From: Endocalyx cinctus
Lineage: Eukaryota > Ascomycota > Sordariomycetes > Amphisphaeriales > Apiosporaceae
Reading direction: 5' to 3'
NCBI GenBank assembly: GCA_001600455.1
Contig: BCKC01000002.1
Span: 4,974,171-5,038,170, forward strand
DNA length: 64,000 bases
Program-made: the position numbers and the translations under genes
The notes under the pieces: model-generated
Told to the model about the DNA's origin: nothing
The model's database searches: none
The model's input: only the letters and a program-made list of their open reading frames with translations
Shown: positions 34,401 to 45,899 of the stretch, one piece after another
Layout of the letters: each line of letters begins with the position of its first letter
Numbering within the stretch: the first letter of the stretch is position 1

Positions 34401-37306
34401 TTTGTTTAACGACGTAGAGGATATAGGGAATAGAGAATCATAGGTAGATGGGTCCCTACAAATACACTACACAATAAATATTACGGGAATGAATGGAAAT
34501 ACGTAGGAAATGAACAAGAGTTGAATGAATCTGTGTTTGGGCCCGTACTTTCAGGGTACTCCACGATATCCTTGTCCCTTACACGAGGTAGTAGGCTGGT
34601 AGGGTGACCGTCTGATAAGGATGGATGCCGCCGGCATTTCAGGGATGGATACAGCTAGTCACATGATCATGCACCTTCCTACCCACGACGAAGTCGGCTG
34701 AAGATGCTCATCTAGGGAAAGTCGGTGATTGATGACCTATGGGAAAATAAACAAGCTGCGGCCAAGGAGAAGCTTAAGTGACTAGTTCTCAGCAAAAGAA
34801 GCTTAACTCTAAATAAAACATCGACTCTGTCATGCATGATATGGAGCCGAATTGTTTATTCTCCCTGCCTTTCCGTCTCGGCTCCCGCGTACGGAGGGTA
34901 GATATGTTTGTTTATACGTACCAGTTCAGGCATCGCGAGGAGATATGTAGAAGTAAATGGGCATTGATCATATGCGGCACTACATCCAATGACACACACA
35001 TACACACACATATATATGTATACACGCGGATGTATAAGGGCCCCATCAGAGTATGCAAGTCTTCTCCATCCCGAGCCTTGATATGCCTACCAAGGGAAGT
35101 TTGACAAATATGTTTCCTCTTGCTCTTCCTTTCCGAGTCTTGTCAACACGAGATGGCGTTCGTTACGTCGAAGATAACGCCAAAGGTGATTCTCGGCGTG
35201 ATATAGATATCTTTGGCTACTCAGATTTCTTGCTTCCACCAAGGACATACAGTAAGCGGCGCACGCGCGGGAGCTGCCATGTAAGGTGTCGTAACTACTA
35301 TTATAAGAGGATATCCATCTAGGTAACGACTATATAATCTTTAGGGGTGATTCTGGCAGGTCCGGGTAGGTGGATAGATGGGTACACTAGTAGCGTAGGA
35401 GGACCAAGAAGAAAAATATAGCAACATAGCAAGGAATGAAAATGTCAGCTTATTAGCTTGGCAGCTGGCATCAAATGAGTCGGTCAATCTGGGCACTCTA
35501 GGCACTCTAGGCACTCTAGGCAGTCTCGGCGAACTGGGTATGTTTTCGGTTGATATTTGACGTATAGTCAATAAATATGGTGTAGTGTGCAAATACCTAT
35601 ATACGTAGTACGTACTATACGAAACGATGGCGATTATCAGCCCGCGTCTAGTACATATATGGATATATATATGGATATATACTAGACTAAATACTACAAG
35701 TACAATTATTATCACGATCAAGGAGATTCAATATATTCTAGAACGAGGATTTAAGTGGATATTAGACCGTAATATGGAGATACTGCACTACCTTACCCGC
35801 CCTGTTCCGGAAGTGAAATTCTACTTTATACATAAGTACTTTACTATTTCTGGTATAGGGCATACGATATCCACTATACGTACCCTACCTTATCTGAGAC
35901 TGCTGAAAATAGTGACGCTAGAACCGACCAAGTTTGCGCCCCGCGAGCTAAGATATTGGCATAACAGCCAAGACAACCAAGTTCGGTCATGATCGACCGA
36001 GTAACTACCAAGCTAAGCCGCATACCGCTTAACACATCATGTCACCTCTATATATGTATGTATGTGTATCACAGTACATATTATGTACCTCTTGAACGCG
36101 GCAGGCAGGCAGACGGGTAGGCAGGCAGTTAGGCTGGGTTGGTAGGCTTGGTATCGTACATATATGTAGTATGTACCATAGTAGGTACGTATAGGTAAGG
36201 CCCATCTCTATCTACTATGTATACTACGTACATATAGTATATGTTATATTATACTATACTAAGTGTAGCATACTCCGACAATATAATGTAATATGGATGG
36301 ATCTATTGGTATAAAAATCTTCATCTTGAAAAAAACTTCTCCAGCCTTTTTACCCTAGTCGTACTTAGTGCTTATCAAAAAATTCGTTGACAAATTGATA
36401 TGATCAGAAAATGAATATTTTGAGAACAGAAAATTCTTGGTATCAGATCGATATGACGCTCTGTAGGTATAGGTATGAGTATAGCTTCACGGATTCCCAT
36501 TTTTAATACCACCTTGACCAAAGCTCTGCATGGCGAAGAAATGAGGCGTATGCGAGACATGCCAGCTGAGACTTTTCTATGGGAAAACCTGTATAGGGTA
36601 TTTGGTGGCTAAATTATCTGACCATGACCATGATTGTTGTATATGTACCTATCAAATATTATCTTCTCCTCTACTGCTGCTTCTTCTTCCTTTTCTTCTT
36701 CTTAAAAGGAAAGAAAAGGAAATTACATAATTATGTCTTATATAATATCTACTTTGGGGGATTAAAAAAAAAAAAAAACACTTTACCATGTGGCCTGGCT
36801 AGTGAGGTGTTTGAGCCTCGCTCAACTCGCTAATTTCTTAATGAGATGTAAGATACGATGCAAGATGATTGGCCAGTAAGCACACCAGCCCAGCTCAACC
36901 CACGAGTTCCATATTAATTATCCGTCTGTCGGTAGGCCAAGGCCGTGTTTGAGTAATCTTTACCTTGCCTTGAATTCGGGCGAACTCCACCGATCCTATA
37001 TTGACATCTCACTAGGTTGCGTTACGTTAATTTTGTCTGGAACTGGTTACCATCCTGGGAGTGCTCCGTCCTATCATGGATTTCTCTCTTTTTCCTGTAT
37101 CTATTTCCGTATGGATGGAACACCACCAAAAAAAAATATATCCCTCCACAAGGGGATGAAAGCCACTCTTACCTTTCATAGGTCGAGAATAGGTTTTGGA
37201 TCCGTATCACACCAGTACGCAGATCGATCGTCATCCACATAGCCGGATAAGATGAAGGTACAGGGGCCTAAGCAATGATCCCGGCGATGGTCACGCTGCC
37301 CATGAG
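31474..37306. other. 5.8-kb region with no recognised gene
   Basis: Mixed composition, with C8, T14 and A13 homopolymers (33302, 33386, 33890-33925) and TATATA-rich stretches at 34990-35030 and 36050-36300. Several frames of 60-126 codons exist but none resembles a family I know. One short in-frame start at 32193 (MAYYSYDAHPQGDNAP) is followed by a GTACAT donor-like site, but I could not find partner exons. The right end carries the promoter of the MFS gene. Confidence 0.4.
35492..35527. repeat. 9-bp tandem repeat, four units
   Basis: Three exact copies of GGCACTCTA followed by a diverged fourth (GGCAGTCTC). It lies in intergenic DNA and no function is apparent. The odd Pro-Arg-Val/Leu peptide read across it on the minus strand is a by-product of the repeat. 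Confidence 0.8.
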
Positions 37307-37314
37307 TATATAAG
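37307..37314 (+). promoter_or_regulatory. TATA box of MFS transporter gene
   Basis: TATATAAG about 190 bp upstream of the MFS start codon, followed by a T/C-rich stretch (37320-37420) typical of fungal transcription start regions. Inferred from sequence and position. Confidence 0.5.
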
Positions 37315-37497
37315 AGCTTGTCAATGACCCTCTCCCCGTCTGGTTTTATTTTTGATATATTCTCTTATCATCATCATATTTGCCCTGTGCTACCTCTATA
37401 GCCTTACCACAAGTGCAATTCACTAGAGACCCCCCGCCGTCGCCACCGACACCACATCGTTCCCTCTAGGCTTATTGGTACTCTATTGCTACTCACA

Positions 37498-39444
37498 ATG
37501 GACTCTGATCAGGAGAAGGGAAGCAGGAGCAGCGATGTGAAGGTAGTTGAGCTCGATGAGTTCACTCCTAAGCAACAGAAAACCATCATCCGACGGATGG
37601 ACCTCCGAGTAGTCGGTACCGTCGGTCTCCTCTACTGTATCAGTATTGTCGACCGAACAAACCTGTCCTCCGCTGCCATCGCTGGCCTTACCACGGAGCT
37701 CAACTTGATCGACAACCGATACGTAAGTCAATCCGAAACATGATAAATAAATTATTGTATATGACTGGACGTTTCAATATGCTGACCGTTAAATCTAGTC
37801 CATCGTTACTCTGGTGTTCTTTATCACCTACATTCTCTTCCAGCCGCCTTCTACCGTCATCATCCGAAAGATCGGTCCCCGCATTCACTTGTCGTTCATC
37901 ACCCTCTCGTGGGGTCTTCTCCTCCTCGGTATTGGCTTTAACAAGACATGGCAGGGGCTCGCCGCTCTGCGTGTCATCCTAGGTCTTGCCGAAGCCGGTT
38001 TCTTTCCCAGTGCTGTTTATCTGATGTACGTACCTCCCCTGGATGCTGCTACCGCCCGCGCTCGGGTAGTCTATTTCGATCCAATCTCCTCCGCATTAAT
38101 CACATGGGGCCACCCGAGGCTAACATATCCGAATCAACAGGTCCACGTGGTATACTCGCTGTAAGCTTCCCCATTAACGTCATTTTTACCGGAATGGGAT
38201 GGATAGGGTTGAGCGCTAACCAAACACAGTCGAAATGGGCAAGAGATACTCTTTCTTCTACATCCTCGGATGTCTCGCATCTGCCTTCTCCGGTATTCTC
38301 GCCTACGGTCTAACGCATTTGGACGGCGTCGGTGGACTCAGCGGCTGGAGGTGGATCTTCATTATCGAAGGTAAGGCTTCCCGGCTTTCCCCGTCTTATC
38401 TGAAAGTAACTAGAGTACTAAGACTGTGGGACTAGGTATTCTTACCACCTTGTTGGCAATTGGCGGGTACTGGCTCATAGTCGATTTCCCTGATTCTGAT
38501 CGCAAGACCTGGAGCTTCCTTAACGCCCGGGAGCGAGCGTGGATCGTGAGGCGTGTCGAGGCCGACCGTGGTGACTCTGAAGTACAAGCATTCTCCCTCA
38601 AGAAGTTCCTCGGCGGTGGTAAAGACTGGAAAATTTGGTGAGTGTTTGGACGCAGTACTCTCTGCTGTAATCTGAGCCCGTTTAAGCTAACCCGGGTCAT
38701 CAAAATAGGGGATACGGTTTCGTCGGTCTTGGAACTGCTACTATCAACTACTCTCTGGCCTACTTCCTGCCCATCATTCTCAACAAGAACCTCAAGTTTG
38801 ATGTCGGCAAATCTCAGATCCTTACCGCGCCTCCTTACGTCTTCGCTGCCATCTACATGCACATTGTCAACTGGGCAGGCGACAGGTACCGTCTACGTGG
38901 ACCCGTCATCGCCGTGAACATGATCATCTGCTTGATTGGGTTGCCAATCCTAGGATGGCATACTCAGCCCTATGTCCGCTACTTTGGTGTGTTCCTTATC
39001 TGTGCCGGTGCCAACGCCAACGTCCCTTCTGCCCTTGCCTACCAAGCGAACAACATCCGTGGACAGTGGAAACGTGCCTTTACCAGCGCTATCTTCGTCG
39101 CCTCTGCTGGTTTTGGTGGTATCGTGGGAAGCTTGGTCTTCAGGTAATAAATAAGCGTCGACCCATGCCTCGCAAGAGTTTTTTACTGACCCATTCGCAG
39201 ATCTCAAGACGCCGCCACCGGCTACAAGCCTGGTCTCATCGCCTGCATTGTCGCCTGTCTCTTGGTTCTCGTTGTTGTTGCCGTCATCGATCTGGCTTTC
39301 TACATGGAAAACAAGAAGGCCGATCGTGGTGAGAAGATGTTGGAGGCAGAAGAGGTAAGATAAACCAGTCTGCGTAAGCGCTACTATAATTACTAACTAT
39401 TATAACAGGATGCTGGCCAACCCGACTTCCGATATACCTATTAA
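37498..39444 (+). CDS. MFS transporter, anion:cation symporter (allantoate/nicotinate permease-like) family
   Basis: Plasma-membrane transporter likely importing a small organic anion (nicotinate, pantothenate or allantoate-type); the substrate is not assignable. Eight exons: 37498-37722, 37799-38025, 38141-38160, 38230-38370, 38436-38637, 38709-39143, 39201-39354 and 39409-39444, giving 479 aa. The third exon is only 20 nt; it supplies STWYTR and restores the conserved STWYTRFEMGKR loop. All phases close. Family landmarks are RRMDLRVVGTVGLLYCISIVDRTNLSSAAIAG in helix 1, GFFPSAVYLM, and NIRGQWKRAFTSAIFVASAG in the second half. About twelve hydrophobic helices are readable. The last intron has a perfect TACTAAC branch site. 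Third positions favour C, suggesting good expression. A TATA box lies upstream. Confidence 0.9.
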
Positions 39445-40344
39445 GCTGGAGAAAGGTAACTTTCTGCCACATCTCTCTTCCGCACTCGTATTTCCGATTT
39501 CATGGGATTTCATCTTGGGTAATTATGGTTGTCAATTATAGGTGTTTCTGGAAGCGCAGATTGGGACTTCCTCGTCAACTTCTTTCTTGTTCATATAATT
39601 AGGGGTCAATCAGGGGCATTCGTTTTTTTTTTTCTGTTATAAAGGTATAGTGGTTTGCACATAGATGGTTATTGGTGATAAAGTGTATATAGATCAAGGG
39701 ACTACATAACAAATTCAATGGGTTTCAAAAGATTGTACGCCAATATTTTCTCGCTGCTTTTCATATCACCTATACGGTATTGCATCATATCTCAAAGCTG
39801 TCCAAGGTCAAGGTGCGTTTATTGAAGAATGCTAGATATCATCATTATCTACGATTGGTAAGGAATTCAACCTGCCCTGAGATTTAGACTCGGGAGAAGT
39901 GATCAGGTGTCTTTGTACATTGCTAACCATAAACCATGAGTGATAAATAGTACTCTAGGTTAAACAGTATGTTACAGCTCGGTCAAATAATATGCAGCCC
40001 ATATATCCGAATCTCTATACATAAATACCTATTTCGTATAGTATTCTAGCACATGTTCCACCGCTATACGTCTTGGTGGTGGTGGCAATAGTGGCTTAAC
40101 TCATGATTAAGAAGAGGCTTGAGATGAAAATCGGTTCTCTTCTTGAGAGGACACTTACATACAATCAAAACGGCCAGGAAAGAAAAAAGATTAGCAATAA
40201 GATCGATAAGGCCATACACTAGCCTAATAATATACAAAATAGCACAATGCACGGTTAATGAGCGTGATCCGCCACGTAACGCTACACCCACTGCCCCTAG
40301 GTTGTTCCATTCACGAAATCCACCCCCAATCGGTAACAACGATC
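39445..40344. other. convergent intergenic region
   Basis: Between the MFS gene (plus) and the FAD monooxygenase (minus). It is AT-rich with a T11 tract near 39626. No gene seen. Confidence 0.5.
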
Positions 40345-41556
40345 TTATAGCCCCAGGACTTCAGGCCAGCGCTTGTGCCACGTGGCAATAGAGACTCTAG
40401 ACTTATTACGTGCCGCCTCCGCGCGGGGTACACTGATTGCATCGTATGCCTCTGTGGCACCCACTAGGCTGGTCGAGTCGCAGAGCTTCTCGGCCAGATC
40501 CCAACCGTCTTTTAATGCCATGTTAGCACCACTTCCAGAAAAGGGGCTAACGGCGTGATTGCTGTCGCCGATGAAGACGATGGGCCCCAGTTGGTGTACA
40601 TCGTGCTTGAACGGTGCCTTGTCTTTTGAGTTATGGACATTTGCGGTACGCGGATCCGTCGCTTTCATCAATGTTCCAAACGGCTCTGCTATGCCTATCC
40701 GGCGTCCTATTTCAGCCAGCTCGTCGATCATAGCTTGACCATCCTCGACGTCTTCCTGAGGCGTAAGCTGCCTATGGCTGACGGCCCATAGTATGCTGTG
40801 CTCGTCATGAGGGGATAAAACACAAAAGTATCCCTGCCCCGTGAACATACCGCCCCAATTCTTATCCAAAGGCGGCGGTAGAACTTCGTGCTCTCTGAAG
40901 GTCGCCATACCTGCCCTAGATACAACGCCGGCGAAGTCTAGGCTATCGTCGGGGCGCAGCTGACATCTAAGCTTGCTCGAAGCCCCATCTGCTGCCACAA
41001 CTAAGTCGTAATCCTCCTCGGTCTCGGCTGGCTCCTTTGAGCTTTTCATTCGCACGCGCATTCTTCCGTCTTCGATGACGCGGGCGCCGACACACTGAGT
41101 GTCCCATCTAATCTCCACGAATTGAGAGGCAGATTTCGCTAGAATATCCCTGAGGTCTTTGCGTGTGACGCGGCAACCGCCAGATCGTAGTCCTTCCACG
41201 GGCTTTGCGGGGATGTCCAGAAGCTCCTTGAAATCGGTATTCCATATTTTAGAGCAGAGCTCGCCTCGTCCACCAACGACGGCCTTATCGAGGATCTGGT
41301 CTACGACTCCGAGCTGCATAAGAGCATACAGGCCGCTCTCTTTGCTGGTCCCGGCAAGGTTTACCGAGTACCCTTCCCTGCCGATGGCGGATTCGTCGAT
41401 GTCTCGGTCACATATGGTGACAACCGGTGGGGTCAGCGAAGGATTCCATTGTTTTCGAAGTGCGATGACAAACGCGAGTCCACCGACACCGGCTCCGGCA
41501 ACCAGAATCCGCTTGCCTGCTAAATAGTGCTGTGTGCTGGAGGATGACGAGTTCAT
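40345..41556 (-). CDS. FAD-dependent monooxygenase (group A flavoprotein hydroxylase-like)
   Basis: Single-exon 403-aa flavoprotein predicted to hydroxylate or epoxidise a small substrate using FAD and NAD(P)H. The ADP-binding motif is RILVAGAGVGGLAFVIALRK (GxGxxG). DLVVAADGASSKLR is the DG motif that contacts FAD and NAD(P)H, and VFIGDSNHAVSPFSGSGANM is the GD motif binding the FAD ribityl chain. RVTRKDLRDIL is the conserved arginine-containing segment before the substrate domain. Length and layout match fungal salicylate-hydroxylase/TetX-like enzymes. There is no C-terminal membrane helix, so it is probably soluble. It is the last intact gene before the AT-rich block. Confidence 0.88.
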   Translation of the reverse strand: MNSSSSSTQHYLAGKRILVAGAGVGGLAFVIALRKQWNPSLTPPVVTICDRDIDESAIGREGYSVNLAGTSKESGLYALMQLGVVDQILDKAVVGGRGELCSKIWNTDFKELLDIPAKPVEGLRSGGCRVTRKDLRDILAKSASQFVEIRWDTQCVGARVIEDGRMRVRMKSSKEPAETEEDYDLVVAADGASSKLRCQLRPDDSLDFAGVVSRAGMATFREHEVLPPPLDKNWGGMFTGQGYFCVLSPHDEHSILWAVSHRQLTPQEDVEDGQAMIDELAEIGRRIGIAEPFGTLMKATDPRTANVHNSKDKAPFKHDVHQLGPIVFIGDSNHAVSPFSGSGANMALKDGWDLAEKLCDSTSLVGATEAYDAISVPRAEAARNKSRVSIATWHKRWPEVLGL

Positions 41557-42234
41557 TGTAAGTTATAGTCTAATAGATATATTATATATGTATGTAGTCT
41601 GTAGAGATTGAAGAGATTGAATGATATAGTTAACTCATGCCATTTTTTTTTTACCGTTAGAGATGCATAATGTCTGTATTATATATTAATTCAGAAGTTC
41701 TGCAAATACCGTGCGGAACGCGGCGGCGGATGGACGGACACGGGCATAAGCGGCCCGGCCCGGAGGATCGGACATTGATATGCGCAGTGGCGGAGGCCGT
41801 AATTGCCAAATTTATATAAACAGTGCATCTAGCGAATAGCTCGGTAACTATGATCAAATCCATGGATAACCTAAAATTAAATCACGAGGAACTAAGTTAA
41901 TGCCTCAGAGTCATACGTATCCCTTATGTTAACACTCGAGCTGAATCGGAGTATTTTAGTTCTTGGTTGTCAAAACTCGAGGTTGTAGTTGACCAGGGGA
42001 GAGGAAGTCAACGGAGATTAGCTGAACCCGGGTATCTTATAGCCGTATTCAACTTTTACCTAGACCGAGCATTCGTTGAAAATAAAAAATATTATTTATA
42101 ATATCACACATCCATGATCACGAAATAATATCATGTATATACATCGATAAGGGTCCTATACTGCCCCTATGCCCCCGGAACTAACCCGGACTATTAACCG
42201 TGTCGTTGTTTCTGGACTAATGCTAAACTTATTA
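41557..42234. other. transition into AT isochore
   Basis: GC falls steadily from the FAD monooxygenase promoter toward 42.2 kb. A GC-richer patch near 41715-41775 shows no coding signal I can name. No gene seen. Confidence 0.5.
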
Positions 42235-42399
42235 TTACGGCATAGCATAGTGGATAGTAGTCAGAGTTGAAATTTTAATACTTAGTATAAAGACTAAATT
42301 AGTATATACTAAATTAATATTAATATTAATACGTATTAAGTATTACTAAATTAGTATTAGTACGAGTATATATTAAATTTAAAAAGTAAAAAATAAATA

Positions 42400-42799
42400 A
42401 ATAAAAAATAAAAAAATAAAAAATAAAAAATAAAAAATAAAAAATAAAAAATAAAAAATAAAAAATAAAAAATAAAAAATAAAAAATAAAAAATAAAAAN
42501 NNNNNNNNNNNNNNNNNNNNNNNNNNNNNNNNNNNNNNNNNNNNNNNNNNNNNNNNNNNNNNNNNNNNNNNNNNNNNNNNNNNNNNNNNNNNNNNNNNNN
42601 NNNNNNNNNNNNNNNNNNNNNNNNNNNNNNNNNNNNNNNNNNNNNNNNNNNNNNNNNNNNNNNNNNNNNNNNNNNNNNNNNNNNNNNNNNNNNNNNNNNN
42701 NNNNAAATAAAAAATAAAAAATAAAAAATAAAAAATAAAAAATAAAAAATAAAAAATAAAAAATAAAAAATAAAAAATAAAAAATAAAAAATAAAAAAT
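42400..42799. repeat. (AAAAAT)n hexanucleotide array interrupted by a 205-N gap
   Basis: A six-base unit, TAAAAA, repeated without variation on both sides of the gap at 42500-42704. Its true length is unknown. The array probably caused the assembly break. The start is approximate because shorter AAAT units lead into it. Confidence 0.9.
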
Positions 42800-42939
42800 T
42801 AAATAAGTAATAAATAATAATAATTATTATTTATAAAACTATAATTTATATTTATATTTTTTATATTTTTAACCTTAATATATTTATAATTCTTTATTAT
42901 TTTAAAAATATTTTTTATATTTTAAATATTAATTTTCCT

Positions 42940-43322
42940 TATATTTATATTTATTTATATTTATTTCGTTTATTTATTTATTTATATAATTAATTATATA
43001 AAGATACGGTCCTTTATTTATGTTTTTTTACGAGTAAAACTTATACGGTTATTACGCGAGTGTTACGACCACGGGATAAAAACTTTACGTATCCGAATAT
43101 ATTTACTTTTTTTTTTTTTTTTACTTAGTTAAATTATATTACTTAAGGGGTGTTAAAAGGCGAAAAAGGTGAAAAATTGGGGCATATATCGCCCTTTTTA
43201 TATATAAGCTACGAATATAGCTTATTTATTATTTATAATAAAATTTTATTTCAATATTTTATAATTATTCCGAATAAAAAAGGGCGTAAGTCGTATTTTT
43301 TATATAATTAAAATACTTATAA
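42940..43322 (+). repeat. repeat family R3, copy 1
   Basis: Begins with a decayed form of the 54-bp arm seen intact at 53613-53666, then GATACGGTCCTTTATTTATG, ACGACCACGGGATAAAAAC and a GGCGAAAAAGG core. It is homologous to 53613-53990 in the same orientation and to 44391-44715 inverted. Many C:G to T:A differences from the 53.6-kb copy indicate RIP. Together with the inverted copy it brackets 42.94-44.71 kb. Confidence 0.75.
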
Positions 43323-43329
43323 GCGGTTA

Positions 43330-43600
43330 TTGTCACGGCATGACATAGTGCATGGTAGTATACATACTTTGAATGGGACTGTACTCCAGGTGGGGCCAGC
43401 TGAAGGTTGGTGGCACTTGCCACACAATGGTATTTGTACTTTTTTAGAATACCTTAGTTACTTAGTACTTTCCTTTCTTTTTCAACTTTAGGATCTTCGA
43501 TAAATATACTAATTACTTTGAGCATTGCCTTGATATATCGTATGTACTATCATAGTTGTTTGGTTAATAGGCGTAAATATTAAGCCCGCGCCGCGTTATA
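43330..43600. other. island of normal base composition between decayed repeats
   Basis: About 270 bp of balanced GC inside the AT block, with no repeat partner recognised for most of it. Its first 30 bases (CACGGCATGACATAGTGCAT) resemble 42233-42265 just outside the block, suggesting either a duplicated flank or remnant original chromosomal DNA. No coding sequence seen. Confidence 0.4.
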
Positions 43601-43828
43601 GGATTATTTTTATAAAAAATAAAAAGCCCATTTTTTATATATAAAATAATTTTCCTATTATATATATTAACTTTATTTTTTTTAAAAAGATATTAAATTA
43701 AAACTTATTTTAAATAATAAAAATTATATTTTTACATTAATATATTATTTTATTATTATTATATTATATATTAATTATTATTTAAATAATTTATTCGAAT
43801 TAAGGAAAATTAATATTTTAAGTGTAAA

Positions 43829-44066
43829 TGTTACGAAAGAGGAATAAATATAAGTAATACTGATATATTATTTACCCTAATAGTACGATACTAAGATAAA
43901 GAAAAAAGGAAAGAATTACTAAGTATATGCGCATATATTAGCGTAATAAGTATGCGGGCTAATGCATATATGGACCACTTTAACTAGCGCGGGGTGGGGT
44001 TACTTAACATAGTTCCCGCGCTAGTGTATACGAGCATATAAATGCGTACACGGGCTACTTTCGTCA
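43829..44066 (-). repeat. repeat family R2 (LTR-like), copy 1
   Basis: On the minus strand it starts TGACGAAAGTAGCCCGTG and ends CTCTTTCGTAACA, i.e. 5'-TG...CA-3', about 238 bp. It is homologous to 49371-49604 and 59542-59750. It carries partial C-to-T decay. Size and ends suggest a solo LTR, but no flanking target duplication was confirmed. Confidence 0.65.
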
Positions 44067-44390
44067 TTATTAAATTAATATTATATAAAAAATTAATAAA
44101 TATTAATATATTATAAATAATCCAGATTTATATATAATAAAAATTTATTTAATATTATTATTATTATTATAAAAAAAAATTATAAAAAATAAAAAAAATA
44201 AAAAATTATTTTATAAATAATAAATAAGTTTATTATTAACATAATATAGATTTCACGCTTATATATTATTATTAAATAAATAATTATAAAAAATTTAATT
44301 AAATAAAAAATATAATTTACTTTTTTTTTACTAAAATTAATAATTATATTAAAACTAGTATTATTACGAAAATTATATAATATTTATACG

Positions 44391-44617
44391 TATAAAGCGC
44401 GCGTAATAAGGGTATTTAACGTTTTTAAATTTTTACTTTTTTTTACCTTTTAATATTTTCTAAGTAATATAACTTGATTAAGTAAAAAAAATAAAATAAA
44501 TATATTTAAACGCGTAAAATTTTTATCTCGTAGTTATTATATTTATGTAACGGTCGTATAAGTTTTATTTACAAAAAAGCAAAAATAAAGGACCGTATTT
44601 ATATATAATTAATTATA

Positions 44618-44696
<79 letters not shown>

Positions 44697-44715
44697 ATAT
44701 AAATAAAATAAATAA
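44391..44715 (-). repeat. repeat family R3, inverted copy, with (AAAT)n expansion
   Basis: Reverse complement of R3 in decayed form (CAAAAATAAAGGACCGTA, CCTTTTAATATTTTC). An uninterrupted (AAAT)n microsatellite at about 44617-44699 sits where the intact family has its terminal arm, so the microsatellite seems to have grown inside the repeat end. It pairs with the copy at 42.94-43.32 as a possible long inverted terminus. Confidence 0.65.
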
Positions 44716-44883
44716 TAATAATTTATTTAATTTTTATTATTTTTATTATATTTTTTAATTAATATTAATATTTTTTTATTTTATAATACTTTAATTAATT
44801 TTTAATAAATTTAATCGAAAATAAAGTTTTAATAATAATAAAAAATAAAATTTTAATTTAAAATTTAAAAATATACTATTTTT

Positions 44884-45007
44884 AATACAAAGTAGTATAA
44901 GTGTAAAAAATAATATATTAGTAGCTTAGAAGCGGAGTTTCCAAGTTAGCTATATATTTATCTAGTATAGTATGTTATATAAGTTCCACCTATATTACAC
45001 TATATTA
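44884..45007 (+). repeat. repeat family R1 (MITE-like), copy 1
   Basis: A ~125-bp element with imperfect terminal inverted repeats (ATACAAAGTAGTATAAGTG ... CACTATAT) and an internal near-palindrome around GCTTAGAAGC...CCAAGTTAGCT. Homologues lie at 48811-48935, 55922-56047 and, decayed and inverted, near 59300-59424. Flanking TTAATA / TATTAA is compatible with TA or TTAA insertion sites. It is moderately RIP-mutated. Confidence 0.7.
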
Positions 45008-45501
45008 ATTTTTTCGCTAATATTAAAAAAATACTTAATTTTCTTAATTATTATTTAAATATTTATATTAATATTAAATATTTATAATCACTTATTCGAA
45101 TTTTTATTAAAATATATAAGTTTATTAACTTTACGTATAATTAATTATCGAAAAAGTAAAAATAAAAATAATTAACTTACTCGAATTAATATTATATATA
45201 ATTAATATTAAAAATATTATTATAAAAAAAGTTATAATATAAAAAGATTACGAAAAAAAATATATAAAAATAAAAAAAATATATTCTTAAAAACGTTAAA
45301 TTAATATAAACGAAAAAATTAATTAAAAGTAATATTTTTTTTATATATATTAATAAAAATAATTAATTATTATAGTATAATTATTTTTTATAGTTAATTT
45401 TAGTAATTATTAATAATATTATTAATTAAATAAAATATTAAAAAAATAATTAAAAATTTTATATTTAATAATATTTTAAAAATTTTAATAAAAGTAATAA
45501 A

Positions 45502-45600
45502 AGTAGCCCGTGTACGCACTAGTATACTCGCATATATTAGCGTAAAAATTATATTAAGTAACTTTGCGCTAATTAAAGTAGTTTATATATATATTAATTT
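45502..45600 (+). repeat. repeat family R2, decayed partial copy
   Basis: Starts AAAGTAGCCCGTGTACGCAC and follows the R2 consensus for about 100 bp with many C-to-T or G-to-A changes (e.g. AACTTTGCGCTAATTAAAGTAG). It then loses similarity and runs toward an R4 copy, the same R2/R4 neighbourhood seen at 59 kb. Confidence 0.55.
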
Positions 45601-45639
45601 GTATATTTATTATATTAATATTAGTATAAAGTATTAAAA

Positions 45640-45840
45640 GTAAACGAAAAAATATACGAAATAACGAGTAATTAATTAAAGAAAAAAAGTGTATATAGCT
45701 TAGGGCCACACGTATATTTAACTAAGTACTAAAATTAAGTAAGTGCACGGGCCATGGGCCGTGCATTAGGGTTGCTATTACGTAGTTACCCTACTTATTT
45801 ATATATATAAATAGGCCCCCGGCCCTATATATTAAATATA
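45640..45840 (-). repeat. repeat family R4, copy 1
   Basis: Reverse complement of 58976-59190. It shares GTGCACGGGCCATGGGCCGTGCA (a near-palindrome), TTAGGGCCACACGTATATTTAACT and GGCCCCCGGCCC. It is slightly more AT-rich than its partner. Identity is unknown; no coding capacity is seen. Confidence 0.65.
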
Positions 45841-45899
45841 TATATATATAAACTTAAGTAATTTTTTTATTTTTTTTTATTTTAATATTATATTATTAA

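Noticed and set aside
35492..35527. CRISPR-like array
   Set aside because: 9-bp tandem units without spacers in a eukaryotic genome; a simple minisatellite.
29693..41556. Secondary-metabolite cluster (acyl-CoA ligase, MFS transporter, FAD monooxygenase, with the reductases at 10-15 kb)
   Set aside because: No core PKS, NRPS, terpene or DMATS enzyme and no pathway regulator; the accessory genes are separated by housekeeping genes and a 5.8-kb blank.
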